Source: Streptomyces zagrosensis (GTDB lineage Bacteria; Actinomycetota; Actinomycetes; Streptomycetales; Streptomycetaceae). Taken from it: a stretch of 64,000 bases of DNA. The notes under the pieces were generated by a model, which did not search any database, was not told the DNA's origin, and was given only the letters and a program-made list of their open reading frames with translations. Both the position numbers and the translations under genes were made by a program. Below, piece after piece: positions 1-9,268 of this stretch. Numbering within the stretch: the first letter of the stretch is position 1; every line of letters starts with the position of its first letter. The stretch spans positions 434,001 to 498,000 of the forward strand of contig NZ_JACHJL010000003.1 in assembly GCF_014203645.1 (NCBI RefSeq), given 5' to 3'.

Positions 1-1309
1 CGGCGAGCGTGCCGCGCTACTGCGCCGGGTCGCCGACCTCCTCCAGCGGGACCGCGAGGCGATCGCGCTGACCGAGAGCCGGGACACCGGCAAGACCTTG
101 GCGGAGGGCCGGGTGGACGTCGATGACGTCACTGCCGCCTTCCGCTACTTCGCCGACCTGGTGATGATCGAGAGCGGCGGCCGGGTCGTGGACGCGGGCA
201 GCCCCGAGGTACATAGCGTGGTGGTGTACGAACCGGTGGGCGTCTGCGCTCTGATCACCCCGTGGAACTACCCGCTGCTTCAGGCGAGTTGGAAGGTCGC
301 CCCGGCGCTGGCCGCGGGCAACACCTTCGTCATCAAGCCCAGCGAGATCACCCCGTTGTCCACCGTCCACCTGATGCGGCTGCTCGCCGAGGCCGGGTTG
401 CCGGCCGGTGTCGCGAACCTGGTGACCGGCGCCGGCGACCCGGTGGGCGCGCGGCTGTCCGAGCATCCGGACGTGGACCTCGTCTCCTTCACCGGTGGCC
501 TTGCCAGTGGGGCGAAGGTGGCCCAGGCCGCCGCGCCCACCGTCAAGAAGGTCGCCCTCGAACTAGGCGGCAAGAACCCCAACGTCGTCTTCGCCGACGC
601 CTGCGCTACCGAAGAGGGCTTTGACACCGCCGTGGACCAGGCGCTGAACGCGGCGTTCATCCACAGCGGGCAGGTCTGTTCGGCGGGCGCACGCCTGATC
701 ATCGAGGAGTCCGTGCGGGATCGTTTCGTCTCCGAACTCGCCCGTCGCGCCGAGCGGATCAGGCTCGGCCGTGGCACGGAGGACGGCGTCGAGTGCGGCC
801 CGCTCGTATCCCAGCAGCAGTGGGACAAGACGCAGGCGTACGTGGCCTCCGCGCTCGCCGAGGGCGCGGCCCTGCGCTGCGGCGGCGGCCAGCCCGAGCC
901 CGCCGCGAACCGCCCGGCCACCGGCTACTTCTTCGCCCCCACCGTGCTCGACCAGTGCCACCGCGAGATGCGCGTGGTGCGCGAGGAGACCTTCGGGCCC
1001 ATCCTCACCGTGGAGAGCTTCCGTACGGAGGATGAGGCGGTGGCGCTGGCCAACGACACCGAGTACGGGCTCGCGGGCGCCGTGTGGAGCTCGGATGCGG
1101 GCCGCGCGCGTCGGGTCGCCGGACTGCTGCGGCACGGCACCGTGTGGATCAACGACTACCACCCCTACCTGCCGCAGGCCGAGTGGGGCGGATTCGGCAA
1201 GTCCGGCGTGGGGCGCGAGCTCGGCCCCTCGGGGCTGGCCGAGTACCGCGAGGCCAAGCACATTTACCAGAACCTAAGCCCCCAGCCCGTCCGCTGGTTC
1301 GCGGGTTGA
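1..1309 (+). CDS. betB: Betaine-aldehyde dehydrogenase (ALDH superfamily), 5' end outside window
   Basis: NAD(P)-dependent oxidation of an aldehyde, most likely betaine aldehyde to glycine betaine, in the cytoplasm. The reading frame is open from base 2 with no start, so the N-terminus lies upstream; about 435 codons are present. Visible landmarks are the cofactor-binding segment ITPWNYPL, the active-site glutamate motif LELGGKNP, the catalytic cysteine in SGQVCSAG, and the C-terminal EETFGPI and GGFGKSG motifs. It is followed by a choline dehydrogenase-like gene and a betaine importer on the same strand, which supports a betaine role over other aldehydes. Family assignment is firm; the exact substrate is inferred from context. 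Confidence 0.93.
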   Translation, partial: GERAALLRRVADLLQRDREAIALTESRDTGKTLAEGRVDVDDVTAAFRYFADLVMIESGGRVVDAGSPEVHSVVVYEPVGVCALITPWNYPLLQASWKVAPALAAGNTFVIKPSEITPLSTVHLMRLLAEAGLPAGVANLVTGAGDPVGARLSEHPDVDLVSFTGGLASGAKVAQAAAPTVKKVALELGGKNPNVVFADACATEEGFDTAVDQALNAAFIHSGQVCSAGARLIIEESVRDRFVSELARRAERIRLGRGTEDGVECGPLVSQQQWDKTQAYVASALAEGAALRCGGGQPEPAANRPATGYFFAPTVLDQCHREMRVVREETFGPILTVESFRTEDEAVALANDTEYGLAGAVWSSDAGRARRVAGLLRHGTVWINDYHPYLPQAEWGGFGKSGVGRELGPSGLAEYREAKHIYQNLSPQPVRWFAG

Positions 1310-1568
1310 CGCCGGTCGCGGCGGGTCGGTGCCTGCCGTAGCGGGCCGGCGCCCGCCGAAGTGAGTTGCCGCTTGGCGCTTGCCGCTTGCCGCTTGGCGC
1401 GACGGGCCGGCATCTGCCGTAGCGGGACCAATGGCTGCCGCGCCGGACCGACACTTGCCGCAGCGGTCCGGCGCCCGTCCCCACGGGCGCGCGTCAACCT
1501 GCCCGTGCGCAACCTGCCCGCTCACGTCCCACGTTCACGCACGTACCTTGCAAAAGGAGCGACCTCCC
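1310..1568 (+). other. Spacer with degenerate repeats before betA
   Basis: This 259-base spacer holds imperfect repeats built on TTGCCGCTTGGCGC and on CTGCCGTAGCGGG (near 1331 and 1413). I see no credible coding region. A good ribosome binding site, AAAGGAG, lies at 1553-1559, nine bases before the betA ATG. Confidence 0.5.
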
Positions 1569-3110
1569 ATGCCCGTATACGACTACGTCGTCGTCGGCGG
1601 CGGCACAGCCGGCTCGGTGATCGCGTCCCGGCTGACCGAGGACCCGGACGTCACCGTCGCCGTCATCGAGGGCGGCCCCACCGACATCGACCGCCCCGAT
1701 GTGCTCACCCTGCGCCGTTGGCTCGGCCTGCTCGGCGGTGACCTTGACTACGACTACCCCACCACCGAGCAGCCACGCGGCAACTCGTACATCCGGCACA
1801 GCCGCGCCAAGGTGCTCGGCGGTTGCTCCTCGCACAACACGCTGATCAGCTTCAAGCCGCTGCCGGGTGACTGGGATGAGTGGGCCGCGGCCGGGGCCGA
1901 CGGGTGGGACGCGGAGTCCATGGACCCGTACTTCTCCCGGCTGCGGAACAACATCGTGCCCGTGGACGAGAAGGACCGGAACGCCATCGCCCGCGACTTC
2001 GTCGCCGCCGCCGAGGCAGCCCTGGACGTGCCGCGCATCGAGGGCTTCAACAAGGCGCCGTTCCACGAGGGTGTGGGCTTCTTCGACCTGGCCTACCACC
2101 CGGAGGACAACAAGCGCTCCTCTGCCTCCGTCGCCTATCTGCACCCGCACATCGAGGCGGGCGACCGGCCGAACCTCACGCTGCTCCTGGAGACGTGGGC
2201 GTACCAGGTCGAACTCGATGGTGACCGGGCGACCGGCGTCCGGGTCCGTACCAAGGACGGCGCGCAGCAGCTCATCGAGGCAGCGCGCGAGGTGTTGGTG
2301 TGCGCCGGCGCGGTGGACACTCCGCGGCTGCTGATGCACTCCGGTATCGGCCCCCGGGGCGACCTGGAGGCGCTGGGCCTCCCCGTCACCCACGATCTGC
2401 CGGGCGTCGGCGAGAACCTGCTCGACCATCCCGAGTCGGTCATCGTGTGGGAGACGGACGGCCCGATTCCGGAAAACTCGGCAATGGACTCGGACGCCGG
2501 CCTGTTCCTGCGCCGCGACCCGGGCTCGCGCGGCCCCGACCTGATGTTCCACTTCTACCAAATCCCGTTCACCGACAACCCGGAGCGGCTCGGCTACGAG
2601 AAGCCCGAGCACGGCGTGTCCATGACCCCCAACATCCCCAAGCCGCGCAGCCGTGGTCGTCTCTACCTCACCAGCGCCGACCCGAACGTCAAGCCCGCGC
2701 TGGACTTCCGCTACTTCACCGACGAGGACGACTACGACGGCCGCACCCTGGTGGACGGCATCAAGATCGCCAGGCAGGTCGCTCAGCAACAGCCGCTGGC
2801 CGGTTGGCTCAAGCGGGAGGTGTGCCCCGGGCCCGAGGTCACATCGGACGAGGAGATCAGCGAGTACGCACGTAAGGTCGCGCACACCGTCTACCATCCG
2901 GCCGGCACCTGCCGCATGGGCGCCGTCAGCGACGAACTCGCCGTGGTGGACCCGGAATTGCGCGTGCGAGGGTTGCGCAATCTGCGCATAGCCGACGCGT
3001 CGGTCTTCCCGACGATGCCTGCTGTGAACCCGATGCTCGGTGTGTTGATGGTGGGCGAGAAGTGCGCCGAAATGCTGGTACGCACCCGCACACCGGGAGG
3101 TGAGGCGTGA
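1569..3110 (+). CDS. betA: GMC-family oxidoreductase, choline dehydrogenase-like
   Basis: FAD-dependent oxidoreductase expected to oxidise choline to betaine aldehyde, feeding the aldehyde dehydrogenase upstream. At 513 residues it is of normal family length. The N-terminus carries the FAD dinucleotide fold [10 protein letters not shown] (residues 7-16), followed by the GMC signature region with [10 protein letters not shown]. The C-terminal [10 protein letters not shown] holds the catalytic histidine region and [12 protein letters not shown] closes the fold. The ATG at 1569 was chosen because AAAGGAG sits nine bases upstream and the protein then starts four residues before the FAD motif; the longer open frame upstream is low-complexity. 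The stop overlaps the next gene. Choline as substrate is inferred from neighbours. Confidence 0.9.
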   Translation: MPVYDYVVVGGGTAGSVIASRLTEDPDVTVAVIEGGPTDIDRPDVLTLRRWLGLLGGDLDYDYPTTEQPRGNSYIRHSRAKVLGGCSSHNTLISFKPLPGDWDEWAAAGADGWDAESMDPYFSRLRNNIVPVDEKDRNAIARDFVAAAEAALDVPRIEGFNKAPFHEGVGFFDLAYHPEDNKRSSASVAYLHPHIEAGDRPNLTLLLETWAYQVELDGDRATGVRVRTKDGAQQLIEAAREVLVCAGAVDTPRLLMHSGIGPRGDLEALGLPVTHDLPGVGENLLDHPESVIVWETDGPIPENSAMDSDAGLFLRRDPGSRGPDLMFHFYQIPFTDNPERLGYEKPEHGVSMTPNIPKPRSRGRLYLTSADPNVKPALDFRYFTDEDDYDGRTLVDGIKIARQVAQQQPLAGWLKREVCPGPEVTSDEEISEYARKVAHTVYHPAGTCRMGAVSDELAVVDPELRVRGLRNLRIADASVFPTMPAVNPMLGVLMVGEKCAEMLVRTRTPGGEA

Positions 3111-4477
3111 TGAACACCAACGACCCCGCGCAGGTGCCCGGGCAGCAGTCAGCCGCCCCCGCGCAGGTGCCCGGAAAGCAGAGCGCGAAGCAACCAGGCC
3201 AGGCGGCCGAAGCCACCTCCCCGCACGTCTCGACCCCTCCCGCATCGGCGGCCTCCGCGGCGACCTCGGTCTCTCCGGTGTTCTCCGTACGCGAGTTGTG
3301 GAAGGTCTTCGGGCCGCGGGCCGATCGGATACCCGGCAGCCCCGAGGCCCACTTGCCCGCCGCGGAACTGCGCGAGCGCACCGGCTGCACCGCCGCTGTT
3401 CGCGGCGTCAGCTTCGACGTCCACCAGGGCGAGGTGTTCGTGGTGATGGGCCTGTCCGGGTCCGGAAAGTCCACCTTGGTGCGTTGTCTGACCCGGCTCA
3501 TCGAGCCGACCAGCGGCAGCATCGGCATGGATGGTGAGGACGTGCTCGCCATGGACCGCACCCGGCTGCGCGACCTGCGCCGGCACCGTGCCGCCATGGT
3601 CTTCCAGCACTTCGGACTGCTGCCGCACCGCTCGGTGCTCGACAACATCGCGTACGGGCTCGAAATCCAAGGCGTCCGCAAGGCGCAGCGACGCGCCAGG
3701 GCCGCCGAGATGGTGGCCAAGGTCGGCCTTTCCGGCATGGAGCACCGCCGCCCGGGGCAGTTGTCCGGCGGTCAGCAGCAGCGCGTGGGGCTGGCCCGCG
3801 CGCTCGCGGTCGATCCCGAGGTGCTGCTGTTCGACGAGCCGTTCAGCGCCCTCGACCCGCTGATCCGGCGCGATATGCAGGAGGAAGTCGTCCGCCTGCA
3901 CCGCGACGAGGGCCGCACGATGGTCTTCATCACCCACGATCTGAGCGAGGCACTGCGGCTCGGCAGCCGGATCGCGCTCATGCGCGACGGCGAGATCGTG
4001 CAACTGGGCACGCCCGAGGACATCGTGGGCGCCCCGGCGGACGACTATGTACGGGACTTCGTCCGCGATGTGCCGCGCGAGCAGGTGCTCACCGTGCGCC
4101 GCGCGATGCGCCAGGCTCGCGACGGCGAGGCCGGCCAGGGTCCGGCGCTGGCGCCGGGCGCCACCGTGGCCGAGGCCATCGAGGCCGTGGCCCGCTCCGG
4201 TGGCCCGGCCCGGGTGATGGACGCCGGCCGCTGCCTCGGCGTGGTCGATCACGCCTGCCTGCTCGACGTGGTCGCGGGCCTGGACCGGGCCCCGCAGCCG
4301 AGCCCAGATGAGCGTACGGACGCGGACGGGAGCGCGGGAAGGCGCGCGGGCGCGCGGGAGAGCGCGAAGGAGGACGGGGGCGCGGACGGGCGTGCGAACG
4401 AGGCGCCCGACGAGTGTGCCGACAAACCCGCGCCCGGCGGGCAGCAGCCCGGCAGCGATGAGGCGGTGACGGCATGA
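3110..4477 (+). CDS. opuAA: Glycine betaine/proline ABC transporter ATPase
   Basis: ATP-hydrolysing subunit of a quaternary-amine importer (OpuAA/ProV family). The N-terminal 50 residues are low-complexity. Then come Walker [10 protein letters not shown], signature LSGGQQQRV, Walker [13 protein letters not shown] and the H-loop ITHD. Residues about 330-395 look like a shortened CBS-type regulatory region as in ProV, and the last 60 residues are Arg/Ala/Asp-rich low complexity. The start is ATG 3110, overlapping the betA TGA (3108-3110), with GGAGG at 3096-3100; a GTG one codon earlier is possible. Its stop overlaps the ATG of a 45-codon open frame that leads to the permease. Confidence 0.94.
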   Translation: MNTNDPAQVPGQQSAAPAQVPGKQSAKQPGQAAEATSPHVSTPPASAASAATSVSPVFSVRELWKVFGPRADRIPGSPEAHLPAAELRERTGCTAAVRGVSFDVHQGEVFVVMGLSGSGKSTLVRCLTRLIEPTSGSIGMDGEDVLAMDRTRLRDLRRHRAAMVFQHFGLLPHRSVLDNIAYGLEIQGVRKAQRRARAAEMVAKVGLSGMEHRRPGQLSGGQQQRVGLARALAVDPEVLLFDEPFSALDPLIRRDMQEEVVRLHRDEGRTMVFITHDLSEALRLGSRIALMRDGEIVQLGTPEDIVGAPADDYVRDFVRDVPREQVLTVRRAMRQARDGEAGQGPALAPGATVAEAIEAVARSGGPARVMDAGRCLGVVDHACLLDVVAGLDRAPQPSPDERTDADGSAGRRAGARESAKEDGGADGRANEAPDECADKPAPGGQQPGSDEAVTA

Positions 4478-4611
4478 CCCGTACCCGCTGCCCCCGTACT
4501 GTCCCTGCCAGCTCTGCCCGTTCTGCCCGTTCTGCCAGCCCTGCCGCCGGCACGGCCATGAGTCCCCGCCTCACCGCGGCCCGTGCCGTCTCCATCGGGG
4601 GCCGCGTATGA
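4474..4611 (+). CDS. Possible 45-residue linking ORF between opuAA and opuAB
   Basis: An ATG at 4474 overlaps the opuAA stop as ATGA, and its own TGA (4609-4611) overlaps the permease ATG at 4608, again as ATGA. The frame therefore bridges the whole gap between two genes that would otherwise be uncoupled. The peptide is low-complexity, rich in Ala, Ser, Arg and Pro, with no recognisable domain. It may be a coupling ORF that carries ribosomes from one subunit gene to the next, or it may be chance. No strong ribosome binding site of the permease's own is seen just before 4608, which makes coupling attractive. Confidence 0.35.
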   Translation: MTRTRCPRTVPASSARSARSASPAAGTAMSPRLTAARAVSIGGRV

Positions 4612-6587
4612 GTACCGCCACCGCGCCCGCCACCGGGCCCACACCGACTGCCGCGGACGGCGACAAAGGCGGCAGTATGCGCGCCCTGATCCGCCATCGA
4701 GGCGTACGGAAGCTTGCGGTGCTTGCCGTGCTGGCTGCCGTGTTGGTGCCGCTCGCGCACGCCAAGTGGGCCAGCGGAAGCTGGCCGTCCGCATTGACCG
4801 TCGATCTGACCGACCCACTGACCGACGTCAACGACTGGATCATCGACAATCGCGACAGCCACCCGCTGTTCGTCTACTTCTTCGGGCACATCAGCAACGC
4901 CATCGTGTTGTCGGTACGCGGCGTTTACCTCGTCCTCCTCGCCCTTGGCTGGGTCGGCGTCACCGCCGCCGCTACGCTCGTCGCCTGGCGCGTCGCGGGT
5001 GCGAAGACCGCGCTGACCAGCGCCGTGTCGTTCGCGCTGTGCGGGCTGCTCGGCATGTGGGTGCCGACCATGCAGACGCTCGCGCTGATGGTTGTCGCGG
5101 TGGCGCTGTCCATCGCCATCGGCGGGCTGCTCGGCCTGGTCGGCGGCCTGTCCGAGCGCGCCTTTCGGGTGCTGCGCCCGGTGCTCGACACCATGCAGGT
5201 GCTGCCTGCCTTCGCGTACCTGCTGCCCGTCGTTTTGGTCTTCGGGATCGGCGTGCCCGGCGCGGTGCTTGCCACCGTGATCTACGCGGCGCCGCCGATG
5301 GCCCGTCTGACCGCGCTGGGGCTGCGCGGCGCCGACGCCGAGGTCCTGGAGGCCGTTGACTCGCTGGGCGCGGGCCGCTGGCAGCGCCTGGTGACCGCCC
5401 GGTTGCCGCTGGCCCGTAAGGAGCTGCTGCTCGGCGTCAACCAGACGATCATGATGGCCCTCTCGATGGCCGTCATCGCCTCCATGATCGGCGGCGGTGG
5501 CCTCGGTGACCGCGTCTATCAGGCGCTGTCGTCCGTCGATGTCGGGGCCGCGTTGGCCGCCGGCATCCCGATCGTGCTGTTGGCCGTCGTCCTTGACCGT
5601 ACGACCGCGAACGCCGGCGCACGCTCCGGCGGCACCCCCGTGGCCCCGCGCTGGCTGCGCGGCCTTGATGGCTGGGTGGTCGCCGCTGCCCTGGTGGCCG
5701 GACAGCTCGCGGACTCGCTGACCTGGCCGAAGAGTTGGACGGTCGAGATCGCGAAGCCCGTCAACGACGCGGTTGACTGGATGACCGATCACCTCTATTC
5801 GGGCGTACCGGCGATCGGCGGCACCGCCGACTGGGCCGGGCACTTCACCTCCTGGGTGCTTGATCCGCTACGGGACGGGTTGCAAGGACTGCCGTGGTGG
5901 GCGGCGCTGCTGATCGTCGCCGCGTTGGCGTGGCTGATCGGCACCTGGGGCACGGCCCTGACCGCCGTGCTTGCGCTGGCTGCCATCGGAGTGCTCGGCG
6001 TCTGGGACGAGTCGATGAACACCCTCTCCCAGGTCCTTGCGGCCGTCGCCGTCACCCTCGTCATCGGCTTCGCCACCGGCATCGCGGCGGCCCGCAGCGC
6101 GCGTGTGGAGCGGCTGCTGCGGCCCGTCCTCGATGTATTCCAAACAATGCCGCAGTTTGTGTATCTCATCCCGGTGGTAGCGCTGTTCGGCGTCGGCCGT
6201 GCCCCGGCCGCTGCCGCCGCCATCGTGTACGCGCTGCCGGCAGTCATCCGGATCACCACCCAGGGGCTGCGCCAGGTGGACCAGGCGGCGATCGAGGCCG
6301 CACGATCCCTCGGCGCGACCCGGGGCCAGCAACTCCGCCAGGTCCAACTCCCGCTCGCCAAGCCATCGCTGCTGCTCGCGGTCAACCAGGGCGTGGTCCT
6401 GGTGCTCGCCGTGGTCATCATCGGCTCGTTGGTGGGCGGCGGGGGACTCGGCTACGAGGTGCTGCTGGGCCTGGCCCAGGGGGACCTGGCCACCGGTCTT
6501 GTCGCAGGCGCGGCCATCGTGTGCCTGGGCCTGATGCTCGATCGCGTGACGCAGCCAACCGGCCGCCGCGCACGGAAGGGGGCCTGA
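4608..6587 (+). CDS. opuAB: Glycine betaine ABC transporter permease, two fused permease domains
   Basis: Membrane subunit of the betaine importer. At 659 residues it is about twice a standard ProW/OpuAB permease. Two permease halves can be read in one chain: the first EAA loop is near LEAVDSLGAGRWQRL, followed by IGGGGLGD. The second is IEAARSLGATRGQQL, followed by VGGGGLGYE. Each half has its own membrane segments and a poorly conserved extracellular lead-in with a DDW-like stretch (TDVNDWI and NDAVDWM). This implies one chain supplies both halves of the translocation pore. It is translationally coupled upstream and sits one base before the opuAC ATG. Confidence 0.93.
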   Translation: MSTATAPATGPTPTAADGDKGGSMRALIRHRGVRKLAVLAVLAAVLVPLAHAKWASGSWPSALTVDLTDPLTDVNDWIIDNRDSHPLFVYFFGHISNAIVLSVRGVYLVLLALGWVGVTAAATLVAWRVAGAKTALTSAVSFALCGLLGMWVPTMQTLALMVVAVALSIAIGGLLGLVGGLSERAFRVLRPVLDTMQVLPAFAYLLPVVLVFGIGVPGAVLATVIYAAPPMARLTALGLRGADAEVLEAVDSLGAGRWQRLVTARLPLARKELLLGVNQTIMMALSMAVIASMIGGGGLGDRVYQALSSVDVGAALAAGIPIVLLAVVLDRTTANAGARSGGTPVAPRWLRGLDGWVVAAALVAGQLADSLTWPKSWTVEIAKPVNDAVDWMTDHLYSGVPAIGGTADWAGHFTSWVLDPLRDGLQGLPWWAALLIVAALAWLIGTWGTALTAVLALAAIGVLGVWDESMNTLSQVLAAVAVTLVIGFATGIAAARSARVERLLRPVLDVFQTMPQFVYLIPVVALFGVGRAPAAAAAIVYALPAVIRITTQGLRQVDQAAIEAARSLGATRGQQLRQVQLPLAKPSLLLAVNQGVVLVLAVVIIGSLVGGGGLGYEVLLGLAQGDLATGLVAGAAIVCLGLMLDRVTQPTGRRARKGA

Positions 6588-6588
6588 C

Positions 6589-7674
6589 ATGACAGCCCGT
6601 ACGCATACGCGTATCCGTACTCGTGCTCGTATCCGCGCCCATGCTCGGACGCGGGCCGCAGGCACCGCCGGTGGCCACGCCGGTGGCGCTGCCCGTTGGT
6701 GGCGCGCCCGTGGCACGGTGGTCGGGGTGTTCGCCACAGTGGCGGCGCTGCTGGTCCTCACCGGCTGCGGCAAGGCCGACATGACCAAGCAGTCGTCCCC
6801 GTACGCGAACGTCTCCGGCGCGAAGACCGTCACCCTCTCCGTCCAGTCCTGGGTCGGTGCCCAGGGCAACGTGGCAGTGGCGAAGCACCTGCTCGAACAT
6901 GAGCTGGGCTACCGCGTGGACACCGTGCAGGTGGACGAGGTCCCCGCGTGGGACGCGCTGAGCCAGGGCCGAGTTGACGCGATCATGGAGGACTGGGGAC
7001 ACCCGGAGCAGGAGAAGCGGTACGTCGAGGACAAGAAGACCATCACCCGTGGTGGTGATCTCGGCGTTACCGGCCACATCGGCTGGTGGGTGCCGAAGTA
7101 TTTCGCCGACGCACACCCGGACGTCACCAACTGGGAGAACCTCAACAAGTACGCGGGCCAACTGCGTACGGCCGAGAGCGGCAAGAAGGGCCAGTTGCTC
7201 GACGGCTCCCCGTCCTACGTCACCAATGACAAGGCACTGGTGAAGAATCTCGACCTCGACTATCAGGTCGTCTTCGCGGGTTCCGAGGCGGCGCAGATTA
7301 CGCAGATGAAGCAGTTCGCCAAGAACAAGAAGCCATATCTGGCTTATTGGTACGAGCCGCAGTGGCTTTTCAACGAGGTCCCGATGGTGGAGGTGAAGCT
7401 GCCTGCGTACACGGACAAGTGCGCGGCCAAGGGCGTGGCTGACCCGAAGTCGATCGACTGCGCGTACCCCACGACCCCGCTGCAAAAGTACCTGAATGCC
7501 GACTTCGCGAAGAAGGGCGGCAAGGCGGCACAGTTCCTGAAGAACTTCCACTGGTCGCAGAAGAACCAGAACGACGTCTCGGAAATGATCGCCTCCCAGG
7601 GCCTGTCGGCCGACGAGGCAGCGAAGCGCTGGGCCGCGGCGAACCCGAGCGTTTGGAAGCAGTGGCTGCCGTAA
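6589..7674 (+). CDS. opuAC: Glycine betaine-binding lipoprotein of ABC importer
   Basis: Extracytoplasmic substrate-binding protein of the importer, OpuAC/ProX type, 361 residues. The lipobox LTGC near residue 62 follows a hydrophobic stretch (VVGVFATVAALLVLTGC), so the mature protein is lipid-anchored. Motifs QSWVGAQGN, EDWGHPEQ and GHIGWWVP resemble betaine-binding ProX-type proteins with their cage of tryptophans. The N-terminal 40 residues before the signal core are an Arg/Thr/Ala repeat encoded by degenerate CGTAC-type hexamers, so the true start may lie further in. The gene starts one base after the permease stop and is last in the operon. Confidence 0.93.
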   Translation: MTARTHTRIRTRARIRAHARTRAAGTAGGHAGGAARWWRARGTVVGVFATVAALLVLTGCGKADMTKQSSPYANVSGAKTVTLSVQSWVGAQGNVAVAKHLLEHELGYRVDTVQVDEVPAWDALSQGRVDAIMEDWGHPEQEKRYVEDKKTITRGGDLGVTGHIGWWVPKYFADAHPDVTNWENLNKYAGQLRTAESGKKGQLLDGSPSYVTNDKALVKNLDLDYQVVFAGSEAAQITQMKQFAKNKKPYLAYWYEPQWLFNEVPMVEVKLPAYTDKCAAKGVADPKSIDCAYPTTPLQKYLNADFAKKGGKAAQFLKNFHWSQKNQNDVSEMIASQGLSADEAAKRWAAANPSVWKQWLP

Positions 7675-7836
7675 ACCCACGATCGCCCGCGCCTTGGAAA
7701 GAACGGACAGGCCCGCCTGGCCACCATACGAATGGGCCCGCCGAACCGGGATACGCATGAGACGGCGAGACCGCGTTCCGGAATGCTAGCCACCTGACCG
7801 CGATGGGGATAAACACCCGTGACCGTGACGCGGAAA

Positions 7837-7868
7837 GGCCGCCGAAATGCATAAGCATTTCGGCGGCC
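7837..7868 (+). terminator. 14-bp perfect hairpin ending the betaine operon
   Basis: Arms 7837-7850 (GGCCGCCGAAATGC) and 7855-7868 (GCATTTCGGCGGCC) are perfectly complementary around an ATAA loop. It lies 163 bases after the opuAC stop in a convergent intergenic region. There is no T tail, as is common for actinomycete terminators. Confidence 0.75.
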
Positions 7869-8509
7869 CGCCGCAGCGCCCCCGTGCGCCACGGCCCCCC
7901 GTGCAGCCCCGCCGTCAGATAAACGGCGAGACGTCCCCGTTGCGCCGCGCCGCTCTCGCGAGTGGCGCGGCTCCCCCGTGCGGCCCCGCCTCCCGCAAAG
8001 AGTGGCGGACCATCCCCGTTGCGCCCGCCGCCCGATACGAGCGGCGGGGTTGACCCCCGTTACGCCGCGCCCCCCGTAGAAGACGCGACGCCCCCGTTAC
8101 GCCGCGCCCCATGCGAGCGACGCGACGCCCCCGTTCAGCCGTGCCACCCCCGTGGTGACGCGGCTCCCCCGTCCTCGCCCCGTCGCCCCCGTACGACGCG
8201 GCCCCCCGTACAGCCGGGCCGTGGAGCCCGGCTCCCCCGTACAGCCGGGCCCTGGAGCCCGGTTTTCTCTGGCCGCACTGCACGACTGGTCGTACAGCCG
8301 CGGCTTTCGTGCACCGGGCCCGTGCGGCCGTGGCCTCCTGCGGCCACGGCCCGGGGTGGCGGGGCGCCCCCGTAACGCCCCGCTCCCGGTTTCCGGCCAA
8401 TGGGACGGCCCCCGTTCGTGCATCCGTCCCATCGGCCCGCTGTGGGCCCCCGCCACGGGGGAGCGTGGCGGGGGCGAGAGGCGCCAGAACCCCCGTGTCC
8501 GGCGCCTCT
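7869..8509. repeat. Array of hairpins sharing a CCCCCGT loop/spacer motif
   Basis: About 640 bases between convergent genes are built from repeating units that start with CCCCCGT (ACGGGGG on the other strand), with TCCCCGT variants; I count about 17 copies. Between 7934 and 8233 the units are 37-41 bp long (starts at 7934, 7973, 8013, 8054, 8091, 8128, 8166, 8203). In several places the motif is the loop of an inverted repeat whose stem sequence differs: 8082-8090/8100-8108, 8181-8185/8194-8198, 8226-8233/8243-8250, 8361-8366/8376-8381, 8400-8408/8424-8432 and 8477-8485/8501-8509. A 12-bp hairpin without the motif lies at 8446-8457/8464-8475. The last hairpins probably also terminate the minus-strand operon. 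No coding frame here is credible. Confidence 0.75.
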
Positions 8510-8518
8510 GGTGTGTGG

Positions 8519-9268
8519 CTACGTACGCGGCTGGGCCGAGCGCACCCGCTCGGACAGCGCCCGTAGCGACTCCATCGCCTCGTGGAACATGCCAGGCCCG
8601 AACGTGACCCGCGCTACACCCAGTTCGCCGAGTTGTGCCGGGGCCGGGCCGCCGGGCATGAAGGCCACGTTCAGCGGCGCGTCGATGCCCTGCGCGAGCT
8701 CCGTGACCAACTCGGTCGGGGCCAGCAGCGGATAGATCACGTCCGCGCCGGCGCCGATGTACAGCTTGGCCCGCTTGATCGCGCCATCCGTGGTGGTCTC
8801 GCCGCGCAAGAACGTGTCCACACGAGCGTTGATCACCAGTCGCTTGCCTGCCTCCTGCCGCACCTGCGCCAGCCAGTCGGCCTGCTGCTGCGGGTCTTTG
8901 AGCTGCCCCGTCGCGAGGTCGGTGTCCTCCAGGTTGCAGCCCACCACGCCCGACTCAAGCAACCGCTCCACCAGTTCGGCGGGGGCCAGCCCGTAGCCAT
9001 CCTCGATGTCGGCCGAGACCGGGATGTCCACGACCCGGCAGATCCGGGTGATCGCCGCGAACATCTCGTCCACTGGCGTGCCGCCGCCATCCTCGTACCC
9101 GAGCGATGCCGCGATGCCCGCGCTCGGCGTCGCCAGTGCCGGGAAACCCACATCGGCGAAGATGCGTGCGCTGGCCGCGTCCCAAGGCCCGGGAAGGATC
9201 AGCGGGTCGCCGGGGGCACGGCCCTGGTGCATGGCCAAGAACGCCTCGGCGGTGTTGGCGGAAGACAT
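8519..9268 (-). CDS. Isocitrate lyase/PEP mutase family protein
   Basis: 249-residue alpha/beta-barrel enzyme of the ICL/PEPM superfamily, which makes or breaks C-C or P-C bonds next to a carboxylate (2-methylisocitrate lyase, carboxyvinyl-carboxyphosphonate mutase and related enzymes). Visible motifs are LPGPWDAASARIF, the ATPSAGIAASLGY segment, the metal-binding DIEDGYG and NLEDTD, and VINARVD. The usual lyase signature KKCGH is absent, so it is not a true isocitrate lyase. ATG 9268 was chosen because GAGGAG lies five bases upstream; it overlaps the stop of the AhpD-like gene by one base, so the two form an operon. The reaction is unknown. Confidence 0.85.
   Translation of the reverse strand: MSSANTAEAFLAMHQGRAPGDPLILPGPWDAASARIFADVGFPALATPSAGIAASLGYEDGGGTPVDEMFAAITRICRVVDIPVSADIEDGYGLAPAELVERLLESGVVGCNLEDTDLATGQLKDPQQQADWLAQVRQEAGKRLVINARVDTFLRGETTTDGAIKRAKLYIGAGADVIYPLLAPTELVTELAQGIDAPLNVAFMPGGPAPAQLGELGVARVTFGPGMFHEAMESLRALSERVRSAQPRT

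Noticed and set aside
7869..8509. CRISPR array
   Set aside because: Units vary in length and sequence, only a 7-base core is constant, there are no distinct spacers and no cas genes nearby.
7915..8607. Open frames on both strands in the hairpin array
   Set aside because: Translations are Arg/Pro/Gly monotony set by the repeat units and have no domain or ribosome binding site.
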